A stretch of DNA of 64,000 nt from Stappia sp. 28M-7 (GCF_014252955.1 NZ_JACMIA010000001.1:4464001-4528000), one strand, 5' to 3'; counted from the stretch's first letter, positions 8,161-16,516 are shown. Numbers and translations are program-made. The notes: generated by a model from the letters alone, not told the origin.

Positions 8161-8199
8161 CCAGTCGCCATCCCCGCCGGAAGGGCCGGCGGAAGCTGC

Positions 8200-9387
8200 T
8201 TACATCTTGCAGTCCTGGGCCAGGCTGTCCTTGTAGTCCGAGACGACCTTGCGCACGAAGGACGTGGCGTACTTGCCGTCGTCCCGCTTCACCACCTTCA
8301 GCATGTGGAAGTCCTGGATCGGATAGTGATTGGTGTTGAAGGAGAACTTGCCGCGCACCGAGGCGAATTCGGCCGCCTCCAGCGCCTTGCGCATGGCCTC
8401 CTTGTCGTCCGTGTTGCCGCCGGTCTTCTCCAGCGCGCTGGCGATCAAGAGCGCCGCGTCATAGGACTGGGCGGCATAGGAGCCCGGCACATAGCCGTAT
8501 TTCTCCTCGAAGGCGGCGACGAAGGCCTTGTTGGTCTCGTTGTCGAGATCCGGCGCCCAGGACCCGGCGGACAGGAAGCCGACAGCGGCGTCCTGCTGGC
8601 CCGGCAGCGTGGATTCGTCCGTGGTGAAGACCGAGAGGAACTTCATCTTGCCCGACAGGCCGGCCGCGTCGAACTGCTTGACCAGCCGCACGCCCATGCC
8701 GCCCGGCATGAAGGTGAACAGCGCGTCGGCGCCCGAGGTGGAGATGCGGGCGATCTCGGCCGAGAAGTCCTGATGGCCGAGCGGGGTGTAGACCTCGTCC
8801 GCCAGCGTGCCGTCAAAGCCCTGCTTGAAGCCCGCGATATTGTCCTTGCCGGCCTGGTAGTTCGGCACCATGGCGAAGACGTTCTTGAAGCCTTCCTCCG
8901 TCGCGATCATGCCGCTGACTTCGGCCGGCTGGTTGTTCTGGTAGGAGGTGACGAAGAAATACGGGTTGCAGTTGCGCCCGGCGAAGGTCGAGGGGCCGGC
9001 ATTCGGGCTGATCAGGAAGGTCTCGGCCTCGACCACCGGCTTGAAGATCGCCTGCAGCATGTTCGAGAACACGGTGCCGACGACGAAGTCGACCTGCTCG
9101 CGCTCGATCAGCGAACGCGCCTTGAGCAGCGCCACGTCCGGCTTCAGCTCGTCGTCCTCGACGACCAGGCTGATCGACTGGCCGCCGAGCTTGCCGCCGT
9201 TCTGCTCCAGCGCCAGCTGGAAGCCGTCGACGATCTGCTGGCCGAGCGCCGCCGGCGGGCCCGACAGCGTCACCACCATGCCGATCTTGATGTCCTCGGC
9301 CAGCGCCGCCGAGCTCATCAAGGCGCCCAGCGCGACGCCCGCGGCAAGGCCGGTCAGTTTACGCGTCCACGTGCAAGTCATGGTCAT
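8200..9387 (-). CDS. LivK-type ABC transporter substrate-binding protein
   Basis: This 395-residue periplasmic-binding protein of the Leu/Ile/Val (Peripla_BP_6) family has a clear Sec signal peptide (GLAAGVALGALMSSAALA, cleavage near residue 30). The mature part starts EDIKIGMVVTLSGPPAALGQ, a typical start for the family. The ATG at 9387 (MTMTCTWTRKL) has AGAGGGG just upstream; a longer frame to 9630 is only leader. It is the last gene of an operon with cupins, an arylformamidase-like hydrolase and a FAD monooxygenase, and a strong terminator follows. No permease or ATPase genes are present, so it must use a transporter encoded elsewhere or act as a sensor component. The likely ligand is the operon's substrate, possibly an aromatic acid. 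Confidence 0.9.
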   Translation of the reverse strand: MTMTCTWTRKLTGLAAGVALGALMSSAALAEDIKIGMVVTLSGPPAALGQQIVDGFQLALEQNGGKLGGQSISLVVEDDELKPDVALLKARSLIEREQVDFVVGTVFSNMLQAIFKPVVEAETFLISPNAGPSTFAGRNCNPYFFVTSYQNNQPAEVSGMIATEEGFKNVFAMVPNYQAGKDNIAGFKQGFDGTLADEVYTPLGHQDFSAEIARISTSGADALFTFMPGGMGVRLVKQFDAAGLSGKMKFLSVFTTDESTLPGQQDAAVGFLSAGSWAPDLDNETNKAFVAAFEEKYGYVPGSYAAQSYDAALLIASALEKTGGNTDDKEAMRKALEAAEFASVRGKFSFNTNHYPIQDFHMLKVVKRDDGKYATSFVRKVVSDYKDSLAQDCKM

Positions 9388-9547
9388 TCCCCTCTTCTCG
9401 CCCCTTTGCCGGGGTCGATTTGCCTCTGGCGGCATCAAGGCGCCCAGCGCCCCTGCCTGCCGTATCGTCCTGCCGGCCTCCCGTCCGCCGGTCTTCTTCT
9501 GTCGTCTCTTCTTGTCTTGTGTCTTCTTGTCGGTTCTGTCTCGTGCC

Positions 9548-10783
9548 TCAGCCCGCCTTGCGCGCGGCAAAGCCAGCCATCTTGGCATATCCTTCGACGA
9601 TTGCCTTGCGGTCCTCGTAAGACAGCACATGGTCGATATTGTCGAAGCGGCGCGGGCTCAGCCGCTCCACCTCGTCGATCACGCGCTCCGGTCCGCCGCG
9701 CCGGTTGGTGCGCACCACCTCCGCCGTCTTCGGCAGCCGCTCTTCCTCGTAGCGGTACAGCGCCTCGCGCGGATGCTCGGCCGCCGCCATGTGGTCGGCC
9801 AGGCACCGTGCATCGAGGATCGCCTGCGCCGCCCCGTTGGAGCCGACCGGATACATCGGGTGCGCGGCATCGCCGAGCAGCGTCACCCGGCCATGGGTCC
9901 AGCGCGGCAGCGGGTCGCGGTCCGCCATCGGATATTCGAAGATCGTGCCGCTGGCGCGCACCAGCGCCTCCACGTCGAAGCCCGGCACGGTGAAGCGCCG
10001 CGCATAGGGCAGCACCCGCGACAGCGGCGCCTGGCGCGACCAGCTCTCGGGCGGCGGCGGCGACACCGAGCCGTCGGCGACGCGCACATTGACCACCCAG
10101 TTCATCAGCTGCCGGCCGTCCTTGGCCGGGGCGATCGGGTAGAGCACCAGCTTGGCGCCCAAACCGCCGGCGATCGCCATCGTCTCGCCGTCCTCCCACA
10201 CGGGCCATTCGGCCGCCCCGCGCCACATCACGACGCCGGCCCAGCTCGGCGGGCCCTCGTTGGGGTAGAAGCGCTTGCGCCCCATGCTGTGGATGCCGTC
10301 GGCGCAGACCAGCACCTCGCCGCGCAGCGTGCGCGAGGTCACGCCCTCGGCCGCATCGGTGAAATGCGCCGTGACGCCGGCCTCGTCCTGCACGAAGCCG
10401 GACAGCCGCAACCCGGTCAGCACCGCATCCTTGCCCATCCGCTCCACGGCCGCATCATAAAGCACCTTCTGCAGCCGGCCGCGATGGATCGAGAATTGCG
10501 GGAACTTGTGGCCGGCATGCAGGCCGCGCAGCTCGCGCCACACTTCCTGCCCCTGCCGGGTCAGGTAACGCAGCTCGCGCGTCCTCAGGCCCACCTCGTC
10601 CAGCCGGTCCAGCAGTCCCAGCCCCGCCAGCTCGGCGATGGAATGCGGCAGCGTGTTGATGCCGACACCCACCTCGCGCACCTGCGGCGCCTGCTCCACC
10701 ACCGTGGCCTTGATGCCGCGCTCGTGCAGCATCAACGCGGTGGTGAGCCCGCCGATGCCTGCGCCCGCGATGAGGACGGTCAT
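9548..10783 (-). CDS. FAD-dependent aromatic monooxygenase (PhzS/salicylate hydroxylase-like)
   Basis: This 411-residue class A flavoprotein monooxygenase has GAGIGGLTTAL (residues 6-16) as the FAD Rossmann motif, CADGIHS as the DG motif near 165, and GDAAHPMYPVGSNGAAQAI near 305 as the second FAD motif. The last motif is characteristic of the PhzS/salicylate-hydroxylase-like group that hydroxylates aromatic rings with NAD(P)H and O2. The ATG overlaps the stop of the upstream hydrolase-cupin gene by 4 bp (ATGA). The next gene downstream begins after 160 bp that include an A-free tract. The substrate is unknown. Given the partner hydrolase, it is plausibly a hydroxylated or amino-substituted benzoate. 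Confidence 0.88.
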   Translation of the reverse strand: MTVLIAGAGIGGLTTALMLHERGIKATVVEQAPQVREVGVGINTLPHSIAELAGLGLLDRLDEVGLRTRELRYLTRQGQEVWRELRGLHAGHKFPQFSIHRGRLQKVLYDAAVERMGKDAVLTGLRLSGFVQDEAGVTAHFTDAAEGVTSRTLRGEVLVCADGIHSMGRKRFYPNEGPPSWAGVVMWRGAAEWPVWEDGETMAIAGGLGAKLVLYPIAPAKDGRQLMNWVVNVRVADGSVSPPPPESWSRQAPLSRVLPYARRFTVPGFDVEALVRASGTIFEYPMADRDPLPRWTHGRVTLLGDAAHPMYPVGSNGAAQAILDARCLADHMAAAEHPREALYRYEEERLPKTAEVVRTNRRGGPERVIDEVERLSPRRFDNIDHVLSYEDRKAIVEGYAKMAGFAARKAG

Positions 10784-12120
10784 TGTCCCGCCCCGCTGTC
10801 TTCCGGCGGCAGGAAGTCGATGGCATGGGCGGCGGAGACCGCGACGATCTCGGCCGGATCCGCACCCGGGCCCATGTTGTGCAGCGCCCAGAACAGGTCG
10901 TAGAGCTGCAAGGTCGGCGTCACCCAGAACAGCGTCTTGATGGTGCTTTCGGACTTGTTGAAGATCCCGTGCGGCACGCCGCGCGGCAGCTTGACCAGAT
11001 CGCCCGGCTCGCCGATCACCTCCTGGCCGTCGAGCAGGAAGGTGAAGCGCCCCTCGAGGATGTAGAGGAACTCGTCCTGGTCCGGGTGGATATGCGGCGG
11101 CACGAAGGTGCCGGGCGGCAGCGAGGCATGCCAGGAAAAGCACTCCTCGGTCATCTGCTTGGGCACGTAGGTCTGGCCCAGGATGTTCCAGCGGATCTGG
11201 TCCAGGCTCTCGCGGGACTTGACGATTCCGGGCTCCATCGCGGTCTTTCTCCGTTCTGTCTTGCGCGCGCCAGCCGCTCCCGCCGGGGAGCCGACAAAGG
11301 CGTCGGTGATCGGCGATGCCGGGTCCTTCAGGGCCTCCAGCACCGTGAAATGATTGTGCTCGCCGTCGACATGGGCGCGCGCCGGCACGTCCAGCCCGCC
11401 CCAGATGTCGGCGAGCAGCTTCGCCTGGCGGATGAATTCGGGCCGCTCGCCGCCGCCCACCCAGCAGGTCAGGGGAGCGGCCAGCCCCGGCTCGGCGAGC
11501 GCGGCGCTTTCGGCCCGCGCCTCAGCAAGGTCGAGATGCAGCGTGTCGTTCATGCCCGTATGCAGCAGCGGACGCAGGTCGTGCAGGCCGCTGATCGACA
11601 GCGTGTGCTCGATGCGATTGCGCACGCCCGCCTCCAGCGGGCTGTCTGCGCAGACCATGCGGGTGACCAGATGGCCGCCGGCCGAGTGGCCCGACAGGCG
11701 GATCGGCCCGTCGACACGCGCCGCCGCATGGGCGATCGCCCGGGCGATCTGTCCGGTGATCTGCGAGATGCGCGCCTCGGGGGTCAGCGTGTAGCTCGGC
11801 AGGCACACCGCCCAGCCGCGCGCCCGCGCCCCTTCGGCAAAGTCCGTCCAGTAGGACTTGTCGAGCCGCATCCAGTAGCCGCCATGCACGAAGACGGCGA
11901 GGCCGCGCGGCGTGCCTTGCGGCCAGACGATGTCGTACGTCTCGCGCGGATGCGCGCCATAGGCGATGTCGAGGTCGAGCCGGTGGCCGGCCGCCTGCAT
12001 GGCGGCACGGTACTCGGCCGCACGCGCGGACCAGAAGCCGGGCAGCTCGTGCGAATTCGCCACATGGGCCATGTTGGCGAAGGCGTCGTCCCAGTCTCGG
12101 GCGGGGGGCAGCAGGGGCAT
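10780..12120 (-). CDS. Arylformamidase-like alpha/beta hydrolase fused to a cupin
   Basis: This single 446-residue open frame holds two unlike domains. Residues 1-275 are an alpha/beta hydrolase with the HGGYW oxyanion motif (79-83) of kynurenine formamidase-type enzymes, the nucleophile Ser146 in GHSAGGH, and a C-terminal His (EHNHFTV). Residues 295-446 are a cupin with HASLPPGTFVPPHIHPDQDE, a mononuclear-metal site, and are clearly related to the neighbouring cupin at 12288-12728. The linker is short and basic (RKTERRKTA). No stop codon separates the domains, yet Met295 (ATG at 11238) has GGAG 9 bases upstream, so the cupin may also be made separately. It could be a true bifunctional enzyme or a recently lost stop codon. 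The start at 12120 is chosen from the family; upstream codons are compositionally odd. Confidence 0.82.
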   Translation of the reverse strand: MPLLPPARDWDDAFANMAHVANSHELPGFWSARAAEYRAAMQAAGHRLDLDIAYGAHPRETYDIVWPQGTPRGLAVFVHGGYWMRLDKSYWTDFAEGARARGWAVCLPSYTLTPEARISQITGQIARAIAHAAARVDGPIRLSGHSAGGHLVTRMVCADSPLEAGVRNRIEHTLSISGLHDLRPLLHTGMNDTLHLDLAEARAESAALAEPGLAAPLTCWVGGGERPEFIRQAKLLADIWGGLDVPARAHVDGEHNHFTVLEALKDPASPITDAFVGSPAGAAGARKTERRKTAMEPGIVKSRESLDQIRWNILGQTYVPKQMTEECFSWHASLPPGTFVPPHIHPDQDEFLYILEGRFTFLLDGQEVIGEPGDLVKLPRGVPHGIFNKSESTIKTLFWVTPTLQLYDLFWALHNMGPGADPAEIVAVSAAHAIDFLPPEDSGAGQ

Positions 12121-12287
12121 GGGTCTCGCGTCTTGGATCTCGGGTGAAGACTGCGGCGGGCGCGGCGGCACGGCCTCGGGCGAACCGCCCGCCGCGGAGC
12201 CGCTCAACCGGGCGATGAGGCGGCGCAGCACGCCGCCCGCTCCCCGGCCCGGCGCGTCTGTGGTCACGCCAGCGGCCGGGCCTGTGG

Positions 12288-12728
12288 TCAGGCGCCCTCC
12301 GGCGGCGGCAGGAAGTCGACCTCGTGCAGGGCCGACAGGCGCACCAGCTCGGCCGGGTCCTTCACCCCGTCCAGCACGGTGAACAGCTCGTAGAGCTTGC
12401 GCGCCGGCGACACGCCGAAGACGCAACGTGCGGTCTTGCCCGAGCGGTTGAAGATGCCGTGGGCGATGCCCATCGGCATGCGCACCGTGTCGCCCGGCCC
12501 GGCACGCACCACGTCCGCGCCGAACTCGACCTCCAGGTTGCCCTCGATCAGGTAGATCCACTCGTCCTGGGTCGGATGGATGTGCGGCGGAACGAAAGTC
12601 CCGTCCGGGATCGTCGCATGCCAGATGAAGGCGTCGTCGCTCTTCAGCTTGGGCACATAGGTGTGCCCCACCACGTTCCAGGAATGTCCGTTGAGGCCGG
12701 TATCGGCCTTTGTCACGCCAGGTTGCAT
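12288..12728 (-). CDS. Single-domain cupin
   Basis: This 146-residue cupin has the metal-binding motif HATIPDGTFVPPHIHPTQDEW (His and Glu ligands, about 38-58) and the second cupin motif MPMGIAHGIF. It shares a long series of identities with the cupin half of the adjacent fusion protein (VGHTYVPK versus LGQTYVPK, VPPHIHP, PHGIFN/AHGIFN, EVDFLPP versus AIDFLPP), so the two arose by tandem duplication. It is the first gene of the operon and sits opposite the AraC regulator. Cupins in such operons can be ring-cleaving dioxygenases, isomerases or ligand sensors; which applies here cannot be read from the sequence. CGGAG precedes the ATG. Confidence 0.88.
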   Translation of the reverse strand: MQPGVTKADTGLNGHSWNVVGHTYVPKLKSDDAFIWHATIPDGTFVPPHIHPTQDEWIYLIEGNLEVEFGADVVRAGPGDTVRMPMGIAHGIFNRSGKTARCVFGVSPARKLYELFTVLDGVKDPAELVRLSALHEVDFLPPPEGA

Positions 12729-12907
12729 CGTCGAGGCTCCGTCTGGACAGGGGTTTTTGCGTTTTTGTTCAGCCGAGCCTGCACCGGAACCGCAAAATCC
12801 CTTATCCAGAAAACGAACGCGTGTTGCGGCGAAATATTTTAGACTTGAAATATCAGAGGGAACTTGCGTTGATCATGTCCTGAGAGGCTAAAGCCCCGGG
12901 GAACGCC
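12729..12907. promoter_or_regulatory. Divergent control region between cupin operon and AraC regulator
   Basis: This 179-bp interval separates the leftward catabolic operon from the rightward AraC gene. It contains the only AT-rich patch of the neighbourhood (around 12825-12860, including AAATATTTTAGACTTGAAATAT), a natural place for two promoters and the regulator's sites. No unambiguous -35/-10 pair or operator repeat could be assigned. Confidence 0.45.
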
Positions 12908-13918
12908 ATGACCGCCGAACGGACACTGCCGACGAGGGAGTACTTCGCGAGCCATCCGGTGCTGCGCACCAGCGACCTCGACGAGGCCCGCCATCGGGTC
13001 GGCCAGAAATTCTGCGACCACCGGCTGGAGATCGGCAACCGCCGCTCCAGCCTTTCCGTCCGCCACAATGCGGTGCGCGGACTGAACCTGTCGGTCAACT
13101 ATCTGTCCTACGGCGCCGAGGTCAGCATCGATCCGGGCCTGCTCGGCTCCTTCTATCTCTTCCACCTGCCGCTGTCGGGCCGCACCCGCGTCCAGCATCG
13201 CGGCGAGGAGATGATGGCGACGCCGCAGGCTGCGGCGATCCTCAACCCGGACCGCACCGCGCGGCTGGACTGGGGCGAGGGCTGCAGCAAGGTGCTGGTG
13301 CAGATCGACCGCACCCATCTGGAGAACGTGGCGCGCGATCTCGTCGGCGCGCCGCTGCCCGGCCCCATCCGCTTCGACATGAAGGTCGACCTGACCTCGC
13401 CGCAGGGCCGGCAGCTGCACCGCATGGTCACCGCCTGCGTCGAGGCGGTGGAGGGTGGCCGCCTATTCCATCGCCCGCTCGGCGGCGGCGACCTGCGCGC
13501 CGAGCACGATCTCGCCCACGCGCTGTTGATGCTCCAGCGCAGCAACATCACCCACATCATCGAGCGCGCCGACAGCCAGGCGCGGCCCCGGGCGATCCGC
13601 CTGGCGCTCGACTACATCCATGCCAATCTCGCCGAGCCGATCACGCTGGCCGACATCGCCCGCGCCGCCGGCATCAATGTCCGCACCCTCCAGAAGGGCT
13701 TCCAGCGGGTCTTCGGCCTGTCGCCGATGCAGGTCCTGCGCAACGCCCGGCTGGACACCGCCCACTACCAGCTGCTCGCCCATCGCGACGCGCCCAGCGT
13801 CACCGAGGCAGCCTTCTCATGCGGCTTCTCCCACCTCGGCCGCTTCTCGCGCGACTACAAGGAGCGGTTCGGCCACTCTCCGAGCGACCGGCAGGGCCTG
13901 CGCACCGCCGGCAGCTGA
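12908..13918 (+). CDS. AraC-family transcriptional regulator
   Basis: This 336-residue regulator has an N-terminal ligand domain of the AraC_binding_2 type (about 20-210; FYLFHLPLSGRTRVQHRGEE is its cupin-like strand region). A C-terminal pair of helix-turn-helix motifs follows (about 235-330; ITLADIARAAGINVRTLQKG and the second-HTH signature FSHLGRFSRDYKERFGHSPS). This architecture is shared with activators of aromatic-acid pathways such as AntR/CbdS-like proteins. It is transcribed away from the cupin/hydrolase/monooxygenase operon and most likely activates it when the pathway's substrate is present. The start has only a weak purine-rich site (GGGGAACGCC). Confidence 0.93.
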   Translation: MTAERTLPTREYFASHPVLRTSDLDEARHRVGQKFCDHRLEIGNRRSSLSVRHNAVRGLNLSVNYLSYGAEVSIDPGLLGSFYLFHLPLSGRTRVQHRGEEMMATPQAAAILNPDRTARLDWGEGCSKVLVQIDRTHLENVARDLVGAPLPGPIRFDMKVDLTSPQGRQLHRMVTACVEAVEGGRLFHRPLGGGDLRAEHDLAHALLMLQRSNITHIIERADSQARPRAIRLALDYIHANLAEPITLADIARAAGINVRTLQKGFQRVFGLSPMQVLRNARLDTAHYQLLAHRDAPSVTEAAFSCGFSHLGRFSRDYKERFGHSPSDRQGLRTAGS

Positions 13919-13944
13919 GACCGGCCGGGTCGAGAGGCAAAAAT

Positions 13945-14003
13945 CGAAATTTCGCGAGATTGAGACGGAATTTCGCAAAATCCTGCGCAAAATTCGAGAC
14001 GGC
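13945..14003. repeat. Cluster of short AT-rich palindromes and direct repeats
   Basis: Between the AraC gene and the tRNA lies a perfect 10-base palindrome CGAAATTTCG (13945-13954). It is followed by a directly repeated CGCAAAAT (13974-13981 and 13986-13993, 12-base period) nested inside an inverted pair GAATTT/AAATTC (13968-13973 and 13990-13995). TGAGACGG and CGAGACGG recur on either side. The block is much richer in A+T than its surroundings. It may be an operator cluster or the remnant of an insertion next to the tRNA; there is no coding signal. Confidence 0.55.
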
Positions 14004-14077
14004 TTCGATGCGCCCCGGCGCGGGGAAAGGCCCTGCACTGTCCCCGCCCCCGCCGAAAACGCCCTGCACCAAGGAAA

Positions 14078-14105
14078 TTGATTTTTCACGCCAGTTTGCT
14101 ATCAA
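14078..14105 (+). promoter_or_regulatory. Candidate promoter of tRNA-Arg
   Basis: TTGATT (14078-14083), a 16-base spacer and TATCAA (14100-14105) lie about 44 bases before the first base of the tRNA. The spacing and distance suit a housekeeping promoter. The prediction is from hexamer similarity only. Confidence 0.45.
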
Positions 14106-14148
14106 GCCCGGCAGGATGGCGCAGCTGTCCCCGCCGCATAGGCAGCAT

Positions 14149-14225
14149 GGTCCCGTAGCTCAGCAGGATAGAGCATCAGATTCCTAATCTGAGGGTCACA
14201 GGTTCGAATCCTGTCGGGATCACCA
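14149..14225 (+). tRNA. tRNA-Arg (anticodon CCT, codon AGG)
   Basis: The 77-base cloverleaf folds completely. It has a 7-bp acceptor stem (GGTCCCG/CGGGATC with one G-T pair), a D stem GCTC/GAGC, an anticodon stem TCAGA/TCTGA with loop TTCCTAA (anticodon CCT), a 5-base variable loop and a T arm ACAGG-TTCGAAT-CCTGT. It ends in A73 and an encoded CCA. It would read the rare codon AGG in this GC-rich genome. Confidence 0.97.
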
Positions 14226-14226
14226 C

Positions 14227-15159
14227 CTATCCCCGCGCCGCCGTTTCGGCCGCCTGCGGGGCCAGGGCCTCGGCCGGGCCGACACGGCGGGCGATCTCCA
14301 GGAAGCCCTGCAGGTAGTCGGTCGCAAGTTCTGCCCGCCGCACGCCGATATTGATGCTCTTGCCGAGCCCCTCCCGTCCGACCCCGATCCGGGCCAGATC
14401 CAGCCCCGCCGCGCTTTCGGCCAGCAGCCAGTCCGGCAGCACCGTCACGCCGCGCCCCGCCATCACCATCTGCAAGGTCAGCTCCACGCTTTCCACCGTC
14501 ACCCGCCGCCGCGGGCGATAGCCGGCCGGAATGAGAAAACGGGTAAACAGATCAAGGCGTTCGGCCGCAACCGGTACGGTCAGGAGGTCCTCGTCCAACA
14601 GGTCGGCCGGCTCGATGAAGGCGCGCCGGGCCAGCCGGTGATCGGCCCGCACCGCCAGCTTCAGCTCGTAGTCGAAGACCGGTTCGAACTCCAGGTCCGG
14701 CACGTTCACCGGATCAGGCGTCACCAGGACGTCGATCTCGTGCGCCGCCAGCGCCGCGATGCCGTCGAAGCGGAAGGCGGTGCGGATCTCGATATCCACG
14801 TCCGGCCAGGCCACAAGGAACGGCCCCGTCACCCGCATCAGCCATTTTTCGCAAGGATGGCACTCCATTCCGATGCGCATCGCCCCGCGCCGGCCTTGCG
14901 CGATGTCCGCCAGAACCTGCTCGGCGTGGTCGAGTTCGGGCACCAGGCGGTCCGCCAGCCGCAGCAGATATTCCCCCGCACGGGTCAGCTGCAGGCTGCG
15001 CCCCTTCCGATGCCAGACCTTGATTCCGTAGCGGCTTTCCAGCTTGGCGACCGCATGGCTGATCGCCGACTGGCTGAGGTTCATCCTCGCCGCAGCGGCG
15101 GTCACACTGCCCGCCCGCACGACCTCGCGGATGAAGACGAGATGTTGCCGGTCGAGCAT
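14227..15159 (-). CDS. LysR-family regulator, MetR-like
   Basis: This 310-residue LysR-type regulator has an N-terminal winged helix (MLDRQHLVFIREVVRAGSVT, with NLSQSAISHAVAKLE as the recognition helix region). The effector domain begins MRIGMECHPCEKWLMRVTGPF and strongly recalls the start of the MetR effector domain (IECHxCxxWL), which senses homocysteine. A role in methionine or one-carbon control is therefore possible. No met genes are adjacent, and the divergent neighbour is an MFS transporter, so control of that transporter is the simpler reading. The stop lies 1 bp after the tRNA-Arg CCA end on the opposite strand. Confidence 0.88.
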   Translation of the reverse strand: MLDRQHLVFIREVVRAGSVTAAAARMNLSQSAISHAVAKLESRYGIKVWHRKGRSLQLTRAGEYLLRLADRLVPELDHAEQVLADIAQGRRGAMRIGMECHPCEKWLMRVTGPFLVAWPDVDIEIRTAFRFDGIAALAAHEIDVLVTPDPVNVPDLEFEPVFDYELKLAVRADHRLARRAFIEPADLLDEDLLTVPVAAERLDLFTRFLIPAGYRPRRRVTVESVELTLQMVMAGRGVTVLPDWLLAESAAGLDLARIGVGREGLGKSINIGVRRAELATDYLQGFLEIARRVGPAEALAPQAAETAARG

Positions 15160-15292
15160 TTATGCGAGCCCTTCATCCATGTGTGAATTATCATCATTTC
15201 TGCTCATATTCCCGATCTGCTATGCGATGGTCAACGCCCGGCGCATCCATTTTGCGTGCCGGATTTTGCCCACCAGTCAGGTTCAAGCCCTC

Positions 15293-16516
15293 ATGTCCGA
15301 CGCCGCGGCGGCCCAGCCCGCTCCTTCCGAGCACTCGTCCCTCTACCCGTACGCCCGCAGCAACGTCGTTCGCCTCGCCATCGTTCAGGCGCTGGCTGGT
15401 GCGAACTCCGTCGTGGTCTTCGCCACCGGCGCGATCGTCGGGCATACGCTGGCGCCGACCCCGGCACTGGCAACGCTGCCGATCACGATTTTCGTCGTCG
15501 GCATGGCTGCATGCACCCTGCCCTCCGGCGCCATCGCCCAGCGCTACGGCCGGCGCGCGGCCTTCCTTGCCGGTACGGTTTGCGGTGTCCTGGTCGGCCT
15601 GCTGGCAGCGCTCGCCGTCATCATCGGCTCGTTCTGGCTGTTCTGCGCGGCGACCTTCTTTGGCGGCGCCTATGCGGCGGTTGTCCTCTCCTTCCGCTTC
15701 GCCGCCGCCGATTGCGTGCCGGCCGACAAGCGGCCCCGCGCCCTGTCGCTGGTCATGGCCGGCGGTGTCTTCGCCGGCGTCATCGGCCCGCAGCTGGTCA
15801 CCCACACCATGTATCTGTGGATGCCCTACATGTTCGCCGCCACCTTCCTGGCACAGGCGGGCGTGGCGGCGCTTTCCGCACTTATCCTCGCCGGCATCCG
15901 CCTGCCCAAGCCGACCGCCGCGGAACGCGCCGGCGGCCGGCCGCTCGGCCTGATCGCCCGCCAGCCGCGCTTCATCGTGGCGGTGGCCTGCGGCGTCGTC
16001 TCCTATCTCTTGATGAACTTCCTGATGACCGCCGCCCCGCTCGCCATGCAGCTCTGCGGCCTGTCGCAGGAATCCGCCAATCTCGGCCTGCAATGGCACG
16101 TCATCGCCATGTATGCGCCGAGCTTCTTCACCGGCAGCCTGATCACCCGCTACGGCGCGACGACCATCGTCGTCACCGGCCTTGCGCTGATCGGCGCCTC
16201 GGCCGTCGTCGGGCTGACCGGCGTCGAGGTGACCCAGTTCTGGGTGACGCTTGTCCTCCTGGGCCTTGGCTGGAACTTCGGCTTCATCGGCGCCTCCGCC
16301 ATGGTGCTGGAATGCCACCGGCCGGAAGAGAAGACCCGCGTCCAGTCGCTGAACGACTTCGTCGTCTTCGGCACCATGGCCTTCGGCTCGCTGCTCTCCG
16401 GCGGCCTGCTCACGGCCTATGGCTGGAGCACGGTTCTGTGGTTATCCTTCGTGCCGCTGACCCTTGCCTTCATCGCCATCGCCGTCTCGCGCAGCTTTTC
16501 CCCCGCGCGCGGCTGA
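15293..16516 (+). CDS. Major facilitator superfamily transporter
   Basis: This 407-residue membrane protein has about twelve hydrophobic segments. It has the MFS signature after helix 2 (GAIAQRYGRRAAF, about residues 80-92) and a matching segment in the second half (GSLITRYGATTIVV). It is transcribed divergently from the MetR-like regulator, which probably controls it. I placed the start at the ATG at 15293 (MSDAAAAQP); an in-frame extension overlaps the LysR gene and is not family-like. The transported substrate cannot be inferred; small-molecule efflux is most common for this branch. Confidence 0.88.
   Translation: MSDAAAAQPAPSEHSSLYPYARSNVVRLAIVQALAGANSVVVFATGAIVGHTLAPTPALATLPITIFVVGMAACTLPSGAIAQRYGRRAAFLAGTVCGVLVGLLAALAVIIGSFWLFCAATFFGGAYAAVVLSFRFAAADCVPADKRPRALSLVMAGGVFAGVIGPQLVTHTMYLWMPYMFAATFLAQAGVAALSALILAGIRLPKPTAAERAGGRPLGLIARQPRFIVAVACGVVSYLLMNFLMTAAPLAMQLCGLSQESANLGLQWHVIAMYAPSFFTGSLITRYGATTIVVTGLALIGASAVVGLTGVEVTQFWVTLVLLGLGWNFGFIGASAMVLECHRPEEKTRVQSLNDFVVFGTMAFGSLLSGGLLTAYGWSTVLWLSFVPLTLAFIAIAVSRSFSPARG

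Noticed and set aside
9388-9630. N-terminal extension of the LivK-type protein to 9630
   Set aside because: The extension lies over a purine-rich leader and would bury the signal peptide. ATG 9387 has a ribosome site and an intact signal sequence.
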